From JAFAXD01 sp963760435 (GTDB lineage Bacteria > Pseudomonadota > Alphaproteobacteria > Rhizobiales > Xanthobacteraceae), in the NCBI GenBank assembly GCA_963760435.1, contig CAVXDE010000022.1:62001-126000 (forward strand): DNA of 64,000 nt. Reading direction: 5' to 3'. This document shows, piece by piece, positions 1-8,684 of the stretch; within the stretch, counting starts at the first letter, position 1, and every line of letters starts with the position of its first letter. A model generated the notes under the pieces. The model saw nothing but the letters and a program-made list of their open reading frames with translations. It was not told where the DNA came from and did not search any database. The translations under genes were made by a program, and so were the position numbers.

Positions 1-353
1 TGAAGCGCCCGCTGCCGACGCGCTACCTGCTGCCGCTCGAGCATTACGCCATCCCGCTGCTCACGCGGCTTGAAACAGCGGTCCGCCCGCGCTGGCCCGC
101 ATTGGTGCGCGCCTCCTCGCGATTGACCGGCGTGGTCATCCTGCTGCTCACGTTTGTTTTGCTGACCTTCCCGTTCCCGCTCTCGAACATTCCACCCGCG
201 GCAATCATAGCGCTGATCGCGCTCGCCGAGTCCGAGCGCGATGGTTTGTTGTTGTCTGCCGCGCTCACCCTGGGCGCTGTGTTGTTGGTGCTGGTCTTTG
301 CCGCCGTGCTCGGCCTCATTGACGGGGCGGAGTGGATTCTGCGATTCCTGTAA
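1..353 (+). CDS. ExoD-like exopolysaccharide synthesis membrane protein (3' end only)
   Basis: Only the C-terminal part is present; the reading frame is open from base 3 to the TAA at 351-353. The visible ~116 residues run from a basic stretch rich in Arg and Leu to two hydrophobic segments, with the words FPLSNIPPA and ESERDG between them. That arrangement (PLSN-PPA, then ERDG, then a last transmembrane helix) is typical of the ExoD family of inner-membrane proteins linked to exopolysaccharide synthesis. The last 38 bases overlap the convergent gene that ends at 316. The start and N-terminal half lie outside the window. Confidence 0.72.
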   Translation, partial: KRPLPTRYLLPLEHYAIPLLTRLETAVRPRWPALVRASSRLTGVVILLLTFVLLTFPFPLSNIPPAAIIALIALAESERDGLLLSAALTLGAVLLVLVFAAVLGLIDGAEWILRFL

Positions 354-1542
354 TTTCGCTCGGCCTGAAGGCGGACAGCAGGTCCTTTGCGCCTGGCTGG
401 TCCATTCCCTTGTCCATCCTGGCATTGGTCGCCGCGAGCAGCTTGGCGACGGTGTTGTTGCGGATCGCGACCGCGTTGCGCTCGTAACCGCCGCGCTGAA
501 AGAAGTTGGACGTTGGAATGTGCTCGCGCAGCGCGGCCGGAATGGTGATCATATCGAACCCATTGCCGTCGCCGGTGAGATTCATCATCTCGAGCTCGGC
601 CGCACTCAACGGCCCCGCGTAGCCCTTGCGCCGCGCGAAGATGATGGAATCGAGCAGCTTCTGGGTCTGCAGCAGCGGGCCTACGTCGACGTCGAGAACC
701 AGCGCATGCACGGCGAGACCCTTCGGGGTCTTGGCCAGTTTTTCGTGCTCGCTCCACTGGTCGGGTACGGTGCGGCAATAAGCTGTGATGCGCAGCACCA
801 CATCAGCCTTGCGCAACAGCTTGGCTTTGGCGGCGTCGCTGAGCCCGGCCGCTTTGGCCCGCAGCAGCGACGCAAAGCGCTCGCCCTGTTCAGCCAGGAT
901 CGCAACGCTGTTCGTGGTCAGCAACTGGTTGTAGCCCAGCGCTGTCGAGATCGCGTGTGCTCCCGGCGCGTGCCCTTCGAGCCCAGCCTGCGTGTTGTAC
1001 TTGCCGTTGCCGCCGACTTCGAACACGTAGATGCGCGTGGCCTGTTCGGGCGTCAGCCCGGCAGCGCGCGCGACCTTGGCATAGGCGCGCTTGTAATCGA
1101 TCTCCTTCGCCGGTCGCGTTGGGGCGAACGCAAAGTGCTCATGCGCCTGGTGGAGAAAATCGGCGACGACCGGCATGTGCGCACGCTGATGCGCTTCCTC
1201 TTGTTGCTCATCAGGAGGCGCGACGGGTCGCGGCGGGCCGGTATAGCGCGGAGGCTGCGTCAGGACGTAATCCTCGGCGACGACCACTTCACCGTTGCGG
1301 CGCTTGGCGTTGCGTTGCTGGCGCTTGAGCTTGATCTCGTCCCAGTATGGCCCGGCGACTTCTTCGAACGCTTGGCGCGCGGCCTGATAGATCGCGAGCT
1401 TGCGGGCATACTCGGCATGAGCCTCAGCGGCCGTCGGCTGCTCCGCTTCGGTTTGCTGGGCCGCTGACACGCCCATGCCACCGCCGAGCAGAACAAGCCA
1501 GCTCAACAAAACACAGGCAGTCGTGCGAAGGTTTCGAGCCAT
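316..1542 (-). CDS. Secreted hypothetical protein
   Basis: About 408 aa. The ATG at 1542 gives a classical signal peptide: Met-Ala-Arg-Asn, a hydrophobic run LLSWLVLLGGGMGV, then a small-residue region ending SAAQQ. A TTG four codons upstream is an alternative start. The mature part has an Ala/Glu-rich helix, a Pro-rich linker (about 100-120) and a larger globular region with the words VFEVGGNGKYNTQAG and LGYNQLLTTNS. This recalls periplasmic muramidase-like proteins of rhizobia, but I cannot name a catalytic motif, so function is left open. It converges on the exoD-like gene with a 38-bp overlap. Confidence 0.72.
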   Translation of the reverse strand: MARNLRTTACVLLSWLVLLGGGMGVSAAQQTEAEQPTAAEAHAEYARKLAIYQAARQAFEEVAGPYWDEIKLKRQQRNAKRRNGEVVVAEDYVLTQPPRYTGPPRPVAPPDEQQEEAHQRAHMPVVADFLHQAHEHFAFAPTRPAKEIDYKRAYAKVARAAGLTPEQATRIYVFEVGGNGKYNTQAGLEGHAPGAHAISTALGYNQLLTTNSVAILAEQGERFASLLRAKAAGLSDAAKAKLLRKADVVLRITAYCRTVPDQWSEHEKLAKTPKGLAVHALVLDVDVGPLLQTQKLLDSIIFARRKGYAGPLSAAELEMMNLTGDGNGFDMITIPAALREHIPTSNFFQRGGYERNAVAIRNNTVAKLLAATNARMDKGMDQPGAKDLLSAFRPSEITGIAESTPPRQ

Positions 1543-1631
1543 GCTAAACGTCAATCGGCCTGGATCCTTATCCTGAGATAAGTGCGCAACTGGTTACCAA
1601 AGTCCTTCCACCTCATGCCTGATACCCGGCC

Positions 1632-3251
1632 ATGAAGCACGTTCCTGTCCTGATCGCCGGCGGCGGCCCGGTGGGTATGACCCTGGCCCGCGATCTCGCG
1701 CGCCGCGGCGTCCAAACCATGCTGGTCGAGCGCAATCCCACGACCACGCGCCACCCCAAGATGGACATTACTAACGCGCGCAGCATGGAGCTGTTCCGGC
1801 GGCTGGATCTTGCCGAGGCGCTGCGCGCGGTGGCGGTCCCCGAGGCCAACAATTTCGACGTCTCCTGGATCACCGGGCTGTCCGGTTATGAGCTCTACCG
1901 CTTCCATTACCCGAGCGTGACGCAGTGGCGGCAGATGATCCGCGACAAAAATGACGGAAGCATGCCCGGGGAGCCGCCGATGCGCGTGTCGCAAGTGGAG
2001 ATCGAGCCGGTGCTCGCGCGCGCGGTCCGCAGCGAGCCGAAGGTCGAGGCGCGTTGGGGCGTGGCGTTCGAGGACCTCGCGCAGGACGCGGGTGGGGTCA
2101 CGGTCCGACTTCGGCCCGCCGAGGGCGAGGTGGAAGAGGTGCGCTGCGACTACCTGGTCGGCTGTGACGGCGGCACGAGCGCCGTGCGACACGCGCTCGA
2201 CATCGGTCTGGATGGTCAAGCCTCGGTGCAACAGCGCTTCATGACGCATTTCCGCTCAAGCGCCACGGACGTGCTGCAGCCGTGGGGGAGTGCCTGGCAC
2301 TACCAGGGCCTCAAAGGGACGCTGATTGCCCAGAACGATCGCGATATCTGGACCTTGCAGACGCGCTGGCCCAACGACGTGCCTCCACAGACGATCGATG
2401 CATCTGCGCTGCTGCGCGCGTTTGCGGGGCGCGATTTCAATCACCAAATCCTGGTCGCGAACAGCTGGGCCTCGCATTTGCTGGTCGCGCAGTCGTATCA
2501 GCGCGGGCGCGTGTTTCTCGCCGGTGATGCATCGCATCAGTACATCCCGACCGGTGGCTATGGCATGAACACCGGGATCGGCGATGCCTGCGATCTTGGT
2601 TGGAAGCTCGCCGCTGTAGTGCACGGGTTCGCATCGCCCGATTTGCTCGCCTCCTATGACCATGAACGCCGCCCGGTCGGCGTGCGCAACTGCGAGGCCG
2701 CGGCCCATCACACAAAGGTGCGTGGCGCAATCGCCGACATCCTGCGCGCAGACCTTGATGCTCCCGGCGACCCAGGAGACCGACTGCGGCGTGCGGCTGG
2801 CGACCGGATCGCGGCGCTCGGCAACGCCGAGAACGAAAGCTACGGAATCGAGCTCGGCTACGCCTATTTCGACTCACCGATCATCTGCGCCGAGCCGGAC
2901 GCGCAAGTGCCCGGCAATGCCCTCGACTATGTCCCGTCGACCATGCCCGGCGTGCGCCTGCCCAGCGTTGTTCTGACCGACGGTACGCCGATCTACGACC
3001 GGCTCGGACCCTGGTTCACCTTGTTATGCTGCGGGGTGCCCCCGAGCGCGGCACTGGTTGCTGCGGCGGAACAGCGGGGCATGCCGCTCGCGCTGCTGCG
3101 GCTGGAAGCTCCCGATCTGCAGCAGGTCTATGGACGCGGCCTCATCCTGGTGCGCCCGGATCAACATGTCGCCTGGCGAGCGGCTGTCTGTGACGACAGC
3201 CGCATCGCGCAGGCCGTGGTGGCGCGCTGCCTTGGGTGGGGCTTGGTCTGA
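1632..3251 (+). CDS. FAD-dependent aromatic-ring monooxygenase (PheA/TfdB/MhpA type)
   Basis: 539 aa, the usual length for this flavoprotein hydroxylase family. The N-terminal Rossmann motif AGGGPVGM (about 9-16) binds the ADP of FAD, CDGGTSAVR (about 178-186) is the DG motif, and GRVFLAGDASHQYIPTGGYG (about 295-314) is the GD motif that contacts the flavin ribityl and NAD(P)H. The ~140-residue tail matches the thioredoxin-like C-terminal domain of phenol hydroxylase-type enzymes. Expected reaction: NAD(P)H- and O2-dependent ring hydroxylation; substrate unknown. A ring-cleavage dioxygenase lies 3 kb downstream, so a shared aromatic pathway is possible. Confidence 0.85.
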   Translation: MKHVPVLIAGGGPVGMTLARDLARRGVQTMLVERNPTTTRHPKMDITNARSMELFRRLDLAEALRAVAVPEANNFDVSWITGLSGYELYRFHYPSVTQWRQMIRDKNDGSMPGEPPMRVSQVEIEPVLARAVRSEPKVEARWGVAFEDLAQDAGGVTVRLRPAEGEVEEVRCDYLVGCDGGTSAVRHALDIGLDGQASVQQRFMTHFRSSATDVLQPWGSAWHYQGLKGTLIAQNDRDIWTLQTRWPNDVPPQTIDASALLRAFAGRDFNHQILVANSWASHLLVAQSYQRGRVFLAGDASHQYIPTGGYGMNTGIGDACDLGWKLAAVVHGFASPDLLASYDHERRPVGVRNCEAAAHHTKVRGAIADILRADLDAPGDPGDRLRRAAGDRIAALGNAENESYGIELGYAYFDSPIICAEPDAQVPGNALDYVPSTMPGVRLPSVVLTDGTPIYDRLGPWFTLLCCGVPPSAALVAAAEQRGMPLALLRLEAPDLQQVYGRGLILVRPDQHVAWRAAVCDDSRIAQAVVARCLGWGLV

Positions 3252-3254
3252 GTC

Positions 3255-4325
3255 TTACGCCGCGGCCTTGCGGTTGATCGCGAGCCGGGCGTCCACCGTT
3301 GCCACCGTCTCATCCACGATCGGCGAGCGCATGCCCTTCTGGGCGCCGATGGCCTGCACCAGACGATCGGTGCGCTCGATATTGGGCGCGCCGGCGAACA
3401 GGGCGCGGGCGGCCGATGAGGGACGCGTCAGTCCGTCCGCCGCGGCGGCGTATTTCTCGAACGGCACGAGGTCATTCGGGTCTGCCCCAAGCGCGACCAC
3501 GAGGTCGCGGACCCAATTGTAGACGCTGCGCGACTTCTCGACGTCGGCGTGCACCGCGTCCTTGATGTTGATGGCCGCGTCCTTGGTGACGCAGCGATAA
3601 TTGCCGGTGAGGAGCATGGCCCATTTGGCCAGCGGCACGTAAATCGAATCGTGAACCTTGAGCTTGACCGGGATGTCGACCGGGCCATCGCCGGCGTCGT
3701 AGCGCACCGCCTCGATATCCTGCTGCATCTGCCGCAGCATCGCCGTGTGCTTGTCGGAGTCGAAACGGGCGACCTTGAAGTTGGTCGGCAACGTCACCAT
3801 CAACACGTTGCTCTTCTCCTCGGGCGGGCGGATGGCCTGCGGGTCCGGGCTGCAGAGCGTCATCAGGCCGGGCTCGAAGCCTTCCCATACACTCGGGTCG
3901 GTGTAGCAGGCGCGCAGCGAATCCGCGTTGAGGCCGGGGATGCGCTTGAGATAGGGCAGCGGGGGCATGTTCATGATCGACATGCAGGGCACGCGATCCT
4001 TGGCCACCGTGGCGAGCAGCTCGCGCACACCGGCGGCGCGGTATTGCGGCTCCTGCATGGCGAGCGCGACCAGGTCATAGTCCGACGGATTGACGGCGGT
4101 TGGAACGTCGGCCGAGAGGTGGCCGGGGAGCTTGCGCGAGTCGATCTCAACCCGCTCGGATTTACCTTTGATCGGCAAACGCACGCGCGTGCCTTCCTGG
4201 TTGATCAGCTCGGCCTCGGAGGGCAGACACACGAGCTTCACCTTATGTCCGGCAAACAACAGCTTGGTCGCCAGCAGCGAGCCGTAAGAGGCGCCCATGA
4301 TCATGACGTTGTAGGTGGATGGCAT
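3255..4325 (-). CDS. Ketopantoate-reductase-like NAD(P)-binding dehydrogenase
   Basis: 356 aa from the ATG at 4325, chosen over an upstream in-frame start because AGGGGAG sits about 8 nt before it. The protein opens with a Rossmann fold (YNVMIMGASYGSLLATKLLFAGHKVKLV with the glycine-rich GASYGS word), as in the ApbA/PanE N-terminal domain, followed by a helical C-terminal domain. Sequence words such as LPTNFKVARFDSDKHTA do not match classical PanE, so its substrate is unlikely to be ketopantoate. It converges on the monooxygenase (3-bp gap) and is divergent from hpnP. Confidence 0.68.
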   Translation of the reverse strand: MPSTYNVMIMGASYGSLLATKLLFAGHKVKLVCLPSEAELINQEGTRVRLPIKGKSERVEIDSRKLPGHLSADVPTAVNPSDYDLVALAMQEPQYRAAGVRELLATVAKDRVPCMSIMNMPPLPYLKRIPGLNADSLRACYTDPSVWEGFEPGLMTLCSPDPQAIRPPEEKSNVLMVTLPTNFKVARFDSDKHTAMLRQMQQDIEAVRYDAGDGPVDIPVKLKVHDSIYVPLAKWAMLLTGNYRCVTKDAAINIKDAVHADVEKSRSVYNWVRDLVVALGADPNDLVPFEKYAAAADGLTRPSSAARALFAGAPNIERTDRLVQAIGAQKGMRSPIVDETVATVDARLAINRKAAA

Positions 4326-4490
4326 GCGCGATCTCCCCTGCGCTTGAACAGACGCCGCAATGCTATGTCGGACCGCGCTTGATCGCAATGTGCTGAGCGC
4401 CGCCCATTACCGTGCCGGCCGTTCGTGCATGTTGAACATATTTTGGCGCCAAACGGGTGTAGCCTGACGAAGTTCCGCTGCGGGGGCAGT

Positions 4491-4498
4491 AGGAGGGG
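4491..4498 (+). promoter_or_regulatory. Shine-Dalgarno site selecting a GTG start
   Basis: AGGAGGGG lies 8 nt before GTG at 4507. No ATG gives the complete B12-binding N-terminus, so the strong ribosome binding site decides in favour of the GTG start. Confidence 0.75.
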
Positions 4499-4506
4499 CT
4501 CACGAC

Positions 4507-6093
4507 GTGACACGTCAGAGCGACCAGGCCGGCCGGCGCATCCTGTGCGTCTTTCCTCGCTATGCTCCCTCCTTTGGGACGTTCGAGTACGCCTATCCCC
4601 TCACTGACGGCGTGCGGGCTTTCATGCCGCCTCAGGGATTGCTGGTGATCGCGGCGGCGCTCCCCAAAACCTGGCAGGTGCGGTTCGTCGATGAAAACAT
4701 CGCGCCGGCGACGCGCGAGGATTTCACCTGGGCTGAGGCCGTGTTCGTCAGCGGCATGCACATCCAGCGCCGCCGGATCAACGAAATCTGCGCTCGCGCC
4801 CATGCGGCCGGTCGCACCGCCGTGCTGGGCGGACCGTCCGTGTCAGCGGCACCGGAGAACTATCCGGATTTCGATTACCTGCACGTCGGCGAATTGGGCG
4901 ACGCCACCGATGAGCTTCTGGCGCGCCTGCAGCAGGATCCGTCGCGGCCTGCGCAGCAGATCGTGCTCACGACAAGCGAACGCCGGCCGCTGACTGAGTT
5001 TCCGCTGCCGGCTTACGAGCTCGCGCAGATCCCGCGCTATTTCATCGGCAGCATCCAGTTCTCCAGCGGTTGCCCTTATCAGTGCGAGTTCTGCGATATC
5101 CCGGCACTCTACGGCCGCAACCCACGCATCAAGACGCCGCAGCAGATCACGGCCGAGCTCGACAAGCTGCTCGCCTGCGGAGCTTGGAGCTCAATCTATT
5201 TCGTGGACGACAACCTGATAGCTAATCGCCGCGCGCTGCGCGAGCTCCTGCCGCACCTGATCGAATGGCAAGAGCGCAATGGCTACGCGCTGACCTTCGC
5301 CTGCGAGGCAACCCTCAACATCGCCAAGCGGCCGGACATCCTCGCCCTGATGCGGGAGGCGGCATTCTTCACCGTGTTCTGCGGGATCGAAACCCCGGAG
5401 CCGGCGGCGCTCAAGGCGATGGCCAAGGACCACAATCTGATGGTTCCGATCCTCGAGGGGGTCGCAACGCTCAACCGCTACGGCATGGAGGTCGTCTCGG
5501 GCATCATCCTCGGGCTCGACACCGACACGCCTGCGTCGGGCCGACACCTGCTGGAGTTCGTCGAGCAGTCCAAGATCCCGCTCCTGACCATCAATCTTCT
5601 TCAGGCATTGCCCAAGACGCCGCTGTGGGATCGCCTCCGCCGGGAGGGGCGCCTCATCCAGGATGACGCGCGCGAGTCGAATGTGGACTTCAGGTTGCCC
5701 TACGACACCGTGCTTGCCATGTGGCAGGAGTGCATGGCGAAGGCCTATGAGCCGGCGGCGCTACTGGCCCGCTATCAACACCAGATCGCGGCGACTTACC
5801 CCAATCGCCGCAAGCTGCCGGCGAGTCCGCAGCGGGCCTCCTGGCGCAACATCGGACGAGCGGTGCGTATGTTGCGGCGCGTTCTGTGGCAGGAGGGATT
5901 CCGCAGCGACTATCGCTGGCAATTCTGGCGGATTGTGCTGCCGCGTCTCGCACGGGCGGACATCGAGCGCGTGATCATGATCGGCCTCGTTGGCCATCAT
6001 CTCATTCGCTTTGCCCGCGAGGCGTCCGCAGGGCGGCAGAACGCGTCCCACTATGCGAGCAAGCTGCCCGAGCTTTCAGTCGCGGCAGAGTAG
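4507..6093 (+). CDS. hpnP: Hopanoid C-2 methylase (B12-binding radical SAM protein)
   Basis: 528 aa with a GTG start. The order is a cobalamin-binding N-terminal domain (about 10-140, ending in GGPSVSA and YLHVGELGDA), a radical SAM core with CPYQCEFC (Cys189, Cys193, Cys196) that binds the [4Fe-4S] cluster, and a C-terminal DUF4070-like region. The opening LCVFPRYAPSFGTFEYAYPL and the SSGCPYQCEFCDIPALYGRNPR segment match my recollection of HpnP from Rhodopseudomonas closely. HpnP adds the C-2 methyl group to hopanoids from S-adenosylmethionine. No other hopanoid gene is next to it. A different B12 radical SAM methylase is the main alternative. Confidence 0.78.
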   Translation: MTRQSDQAGRRILCVFPRYAPSFGTFEYAYPLTDGVRAFMPPQGLLVIAAALPKTWQVRFVDENIAPATREDFTWAEAVFVSGMHIQRRRINEICARAHAAGRTAVLGGPSVSAAPENYPDFDYLHVGELGDATDELLARLQQDPSRPAQQIVLTTSERRPLTEFPLPAYELAQIPRYFIGSIQFSSGCPYQCEFCDIPALYGRNPRIKTPQQITAELDKLLACGAWSSIYFVDDNLIANRRALRELLPHLIEWQERNGYALTFACEATLNIAKRPDILALMREAAFFTVFCGIETPEPAALKAMAKDHNLMVPILEGVATLNRYGMEVVSGIILGLDTDTPASGRHLLEFVEQSKIPLLTINLLQALPKTPLWDRLRREGRLIQDDARESNVDFRLPYDTVLAMWQECMAKAYEPAALLARYQHQIAATYPNRRKLPASPQRASWRNIGRAVRMLRRVLWQEGFRSDYRWQFWRIVLPRLARADIERVIMIGLVGHHLIRFAREASAGRQNASHYASKLPELSVAAE

Positions 6094-6175
6094 CTCTTCC
6101 GCGCCGGAATAGCACATCCGCTTCCGAGCCGGTACATTGTCGTAAATTTTCCGGGGGAAGCGGAGCGAACGACCC

Positions 6176-7189
6176 ATGGCTGAAATCGTATTTGGATTTG
6201 GAACGTCACACGGACCATTGCTGGCGACACCGTCGCACGAGTGGGATCTGCGCGCCAACGTTGATCGCAAGAACAAAGCGCTGGCATTTGGCGCGGGCAC
6301 GTTCGATTTCGAGCAGCTCTATGAGCTGCGCAAAGGCGACCACTTCGAACGCCAGAACACGCTCGAGGTGCGCAAGGAGCGCTGGGAACGCTGCCAGCGG
6401 CAGCTGGACGTGATCGCCAAGCGCATCGCCGAAGTCAATCCGGATGCACTTGTGATCGTCGGGGACGATCACCACGAATGGTTCCTCAACGACATCCAGC
6501 CGGCATTGTCGATTTTTTACGGCAAGCAGGTGTTCAATCGCGCTCTGACCAAGGCCGAGGAAGAGCAGAAGATTGCCAACGGCGGCGGCTATGCGATGAA
6601 GATCTATTACCCCCAGAAGGATGAGATCTATCCCTGTCCGTCCGGGCTTGCGGCTCACATGGTGAACCAGGCCGTGCAGGATGATTTCGACGTCGCCGCG
6701 CTCGGCGAGCAGCCGGCCGATAACGGCGTGCTGCGCCAGCTCGGTCACTCCTACGGCTTCATCTACCGTCGTATCCTGATGAGCAAACCGGTCCCGCTGA
6801 TCCCGATTCTGGTCAACACCTACTATCCGCCCAATCAGCCGACCCCGAAGCGCTGCCTGGAGTTCGGCCGTGCGGTGGCCCGCGCCATCAAGTCATGGAG
6901 CGGGCCGGAGCGCGTGGCGGTGGTCGCGTCCGGCGGGGTCAGCCACTTCGTCGTCGATGAGGATTTCGATCGCCGGCTGCTCGACGCCATGCAGCGGCGC
7001 GACTATGGGGTGCTCGCCGGGGAGCCCGATGTGCACTTCCGGTCCGGCACGTCGGAGACCAAGAACTGGCTCGTCGTGGCCGGCATGCTGGCCGAGACCA
7101 ATCTCGATATGGAGCTTCTTGATTACGTGCCTTGCTATCGGTCCGAAGCCGGGACCGGCAGCGGAATGGCCTTCGCCACCTGGCAGTGA
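6176..7189 (+). CDS. Class III extradiol ring-cleavage dioxygenase (LigB family)
   Basis: 337 aa, preceded by a GGGGGAAGCGGAG ribosome-binding region. It shows the LigB-type metal and active-site residues: TSHGP with His12 near the N-terminus, GDDHHEWF with His99/His100, and the HSYGF word near residue 190. A late GGVSHFVVDEDFD segment (about 250) matches the C-terminal active-site region. Enzymes of this family cleave catecholic rings with Fe(II) and O2, as in the beta subunit of protocatechuate 4,5-dioxygenase. No LigA-like small subunit is adjacent, so it may act alone, and the substrate is unknown. Confidence 0.82.
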   Translation: MAEIVFGFGTSHGPLLATPSHEWDLRANVDRKNKALAFGAGTFDFEQLYELRKGDHFERQNTLEVRKERWERCQRQLDVIAKRIAEVNPDALVIVGDDHHEWFLNDIQPALSIFYGKQVFNRALTKAEEEQKIANGGGYAMKIYYPQKDEIYPCPSGLAAHMVNQAVQDDFDVAALGEQPADNGVLRQLGHSYGFIYRRILMSKPVPLIPILVNTYYPPNQPTPKRCLEFGRAVARAIKSWSGPERVAVVASGGVSHFVVDEDFDRRLLDAMQRRDYGVLAGEPDVHFRSGTSETKNWLVVAGMLAETNLDMELLDYVPCYRSEAGTGSGMAFATWQ

Positions 7190-7190
7190 G

Positions 7191-7856
7191 TTACAGTAGA
7201 TTCGCGCTCAAGTTCACCGCCAGCGCCAGAATCGAAACGCTGTAGAAGAATGACAGCACGCCATGCGCCGCGACCACGCGGCGCAGCGCCGTCGAGGTCA
7301 CCTGCACATCGGAGACCTGAAACGTCATCCCGACGACAAACGAAAAATAGATGAAGTCCCAATAGTTCGGATACTCGGTCTGCGGAAAGGCCAAGCCGCT
7401 GCCGCGATCGCCCGGCCCACGATAGAACCGATGCGCATAGTGGAACGCAAAGATCGTCTGGATCAGCGCCCACGATAGCAACGCCGTGAGCACCCCTAAC
7501 GGCACGGCGAACCATTCACGTGCGTTGGCACGCGCTGCCCCCAATTCGAGCACCACAGCCGCAAGGCTGGCAATGGCGGCGGTTAGGGTCAGGACCAGGA
7601 CCAGCACGCCGCCCTCGTCATATTGGTCAGCGCGGACCTGCACGCGCTTGAGATCAAAACTCTGAACGAGCAAAAACGCCAGGATCAGGTAGGACAAGGC
7701 GCCGACATCCCATCCGGCCAGGATCCGCGTCGTCAGGCGCCAGTCATGCGGCAGGAGAAGTGCGATAACGATGCCGATCCCAGCCGCTATGCACAGCCAG
7801 GGATGATAGCGAAACGCGCGGAGCGGGTTGCGACGACGGCGGGTGTTCGCTGCCAT
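7191..7856 (-). CDS. DUF1345 family integral membrane protein
   Basis: 221 aa with about five hydrophobic segments (roughly 21-38, 48-66, 82-105, 118-137, 195-218). The word YPNYWDFIYFSFVVGMTFQVSDVQV near residues 160-185 is the hallmark of the DUF1345 family, whose function is unknown. It converges on the dioxygenase gene (1-bp gap) and is divergent from mtgA, with about 45 bp between the starts. Confidence 0.85.
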   Translation of the reverse strand: MAANTRRRRNPLRAFRYHPWLCIAAGIGIVIALLLPHDWRLTTRILAGWDVGALSYLILAFLLVQSFDLKRVQVRADQYDEGGVLVLVLTLTAAIASLAAVVLELGAARANAREWFAVPLGVLTALLSWALIQTIFAFHYAHRFYRGPGDRGSGLAFPQTEYPNYWDFIYFSFVVGMTFQVSDVQVTSTALRRVVAAHGVLSFFYSVSILALAVNLSANLL

Positions 7857-7901
7857 ACTGAGTATTAGCTCTGCAGATCGTGATGAGAGGCTACGCTAGA
7901 T

Positions 7902-8606
7902 TTGGCGACGATGGCAGTGAAACGGGGGCGCGGTATCTGGCGCTTTATCCGCCTCATCGGTCTGGCGCTCATCCTGCTGCTGCTGCTGCCGCTCGGGCTG
8001 ACGCTGGTTTATGGCGTGGTTGCGCCCGTCTCCACCGTGATGCTGTGGCGGCGGGTGACTGGACAACCGGTGCAGCGAATCTGGGTTCCGCTGGGCGCGG
8101 TTTCCCCGGCGCTCATTCGGGCCCTCATCGTCGCGGAAGATGCGCGCTATTGCCAGCACCATGGGGTCGACGTTCGTGGCGTTATCGACGCGTTTGAGGA
8201 GACCGACGACCTCCGCCGTGCGCGCGGCGGCTCCAGCATCACCCAACAGGCTGTGAAAAACCTGTTTCTGTGGCCCTCCCGCAGCTACGTGCGCAAGGTG
8301 GTCGAAGCCCCGCTGGCCGTCTGGCTCGACCTCACTCTGGGAAAACGGCGGGTTCTGGAAATTTATCTCAACGTGGTCGAATGGGGTCCTGGCGGTCAAT
8401 TCGGGGTCGAGGCGGGTGCCCGCCGCGCATTCGGCAAGTCCGCAGCGGCACTCGATCCGCGCGAGGCCTCGCTTCTGGTTACGATGCTGCCCAATCCGCA
8501 TAAGCGCGATGCGCGCCGGCCCGGGCCCGGTCTCCTGCGGCTGGCCGGCATCTACGAGCGGCGTGCTGCCGCGTGGACCAGTACGGCAGCGTGCGTGTTA
8601 CGCTAG
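7902..8606 (+). CDS. mtgA: Monofunctional biosynthetic peptidoglycan transglycosylase
   Basis: 234 aa from TTG at 7902, or 231 aa from ATG at 7911. GAGAGG at 7885-7890 is better spaced for the TTG. One N-terminal membrane anchor (about 17-40) precedes a glycosyltransferase family 51 domain. The signature VAEDARYCQHHGVD carries the catalytic Glu79, followed by RGGSSITQQAVKNLFL, KRRVLEIYLNVVEWG and the late FGVEAGARRAFGKSAA. MtgA polymerises lipid II into glycan strands in the periplasm without transpeptidase activity; no penicillin-binding domain is present. Confidence 0.92.
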   Translation: MATMAVKRGRGIWRFIRLIGLALILLLLLPLGLTLVYGVVAPVSTVMLWRRVTGQPVQRIWVPLGAVSPALIRALIVAEDARYCQHHGVDVRGVIDAFEETDDLRRARGGSSITQQAVKNLFLWPSRSYVRKVVEAPLAVWLDLTLGKRRVLEIYLNVVEWGPGGQFGVEAGARRAFGKSAAALDPREASLLVTMLPNPHKRDARRPGPGLLRLAGIYERRAAAWTSTAACVLR

Positions 8607-8684
8607 CCCGATGACACCTGGCGGCACTATGGCATTTTGATCCAGGCATTTTGATTCTTGGTTCGGCGCCCAGGCTGGGAATGA

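Noticed and set aside
241..1467. 408-aa open frame on the plus strand opposite the secreted protein
   Set aside because: It mirrors the minus-strand gene, lacks a ribosome binding site and has no domain; the minus strand encodes a signal peptide and a natural protein.
3549..4382. 277-aa plus-strand frame opposite the dehydrogenase
   Set aside because: His/Arg-rich antisense reading of a gene with a clear Rossmann fold.
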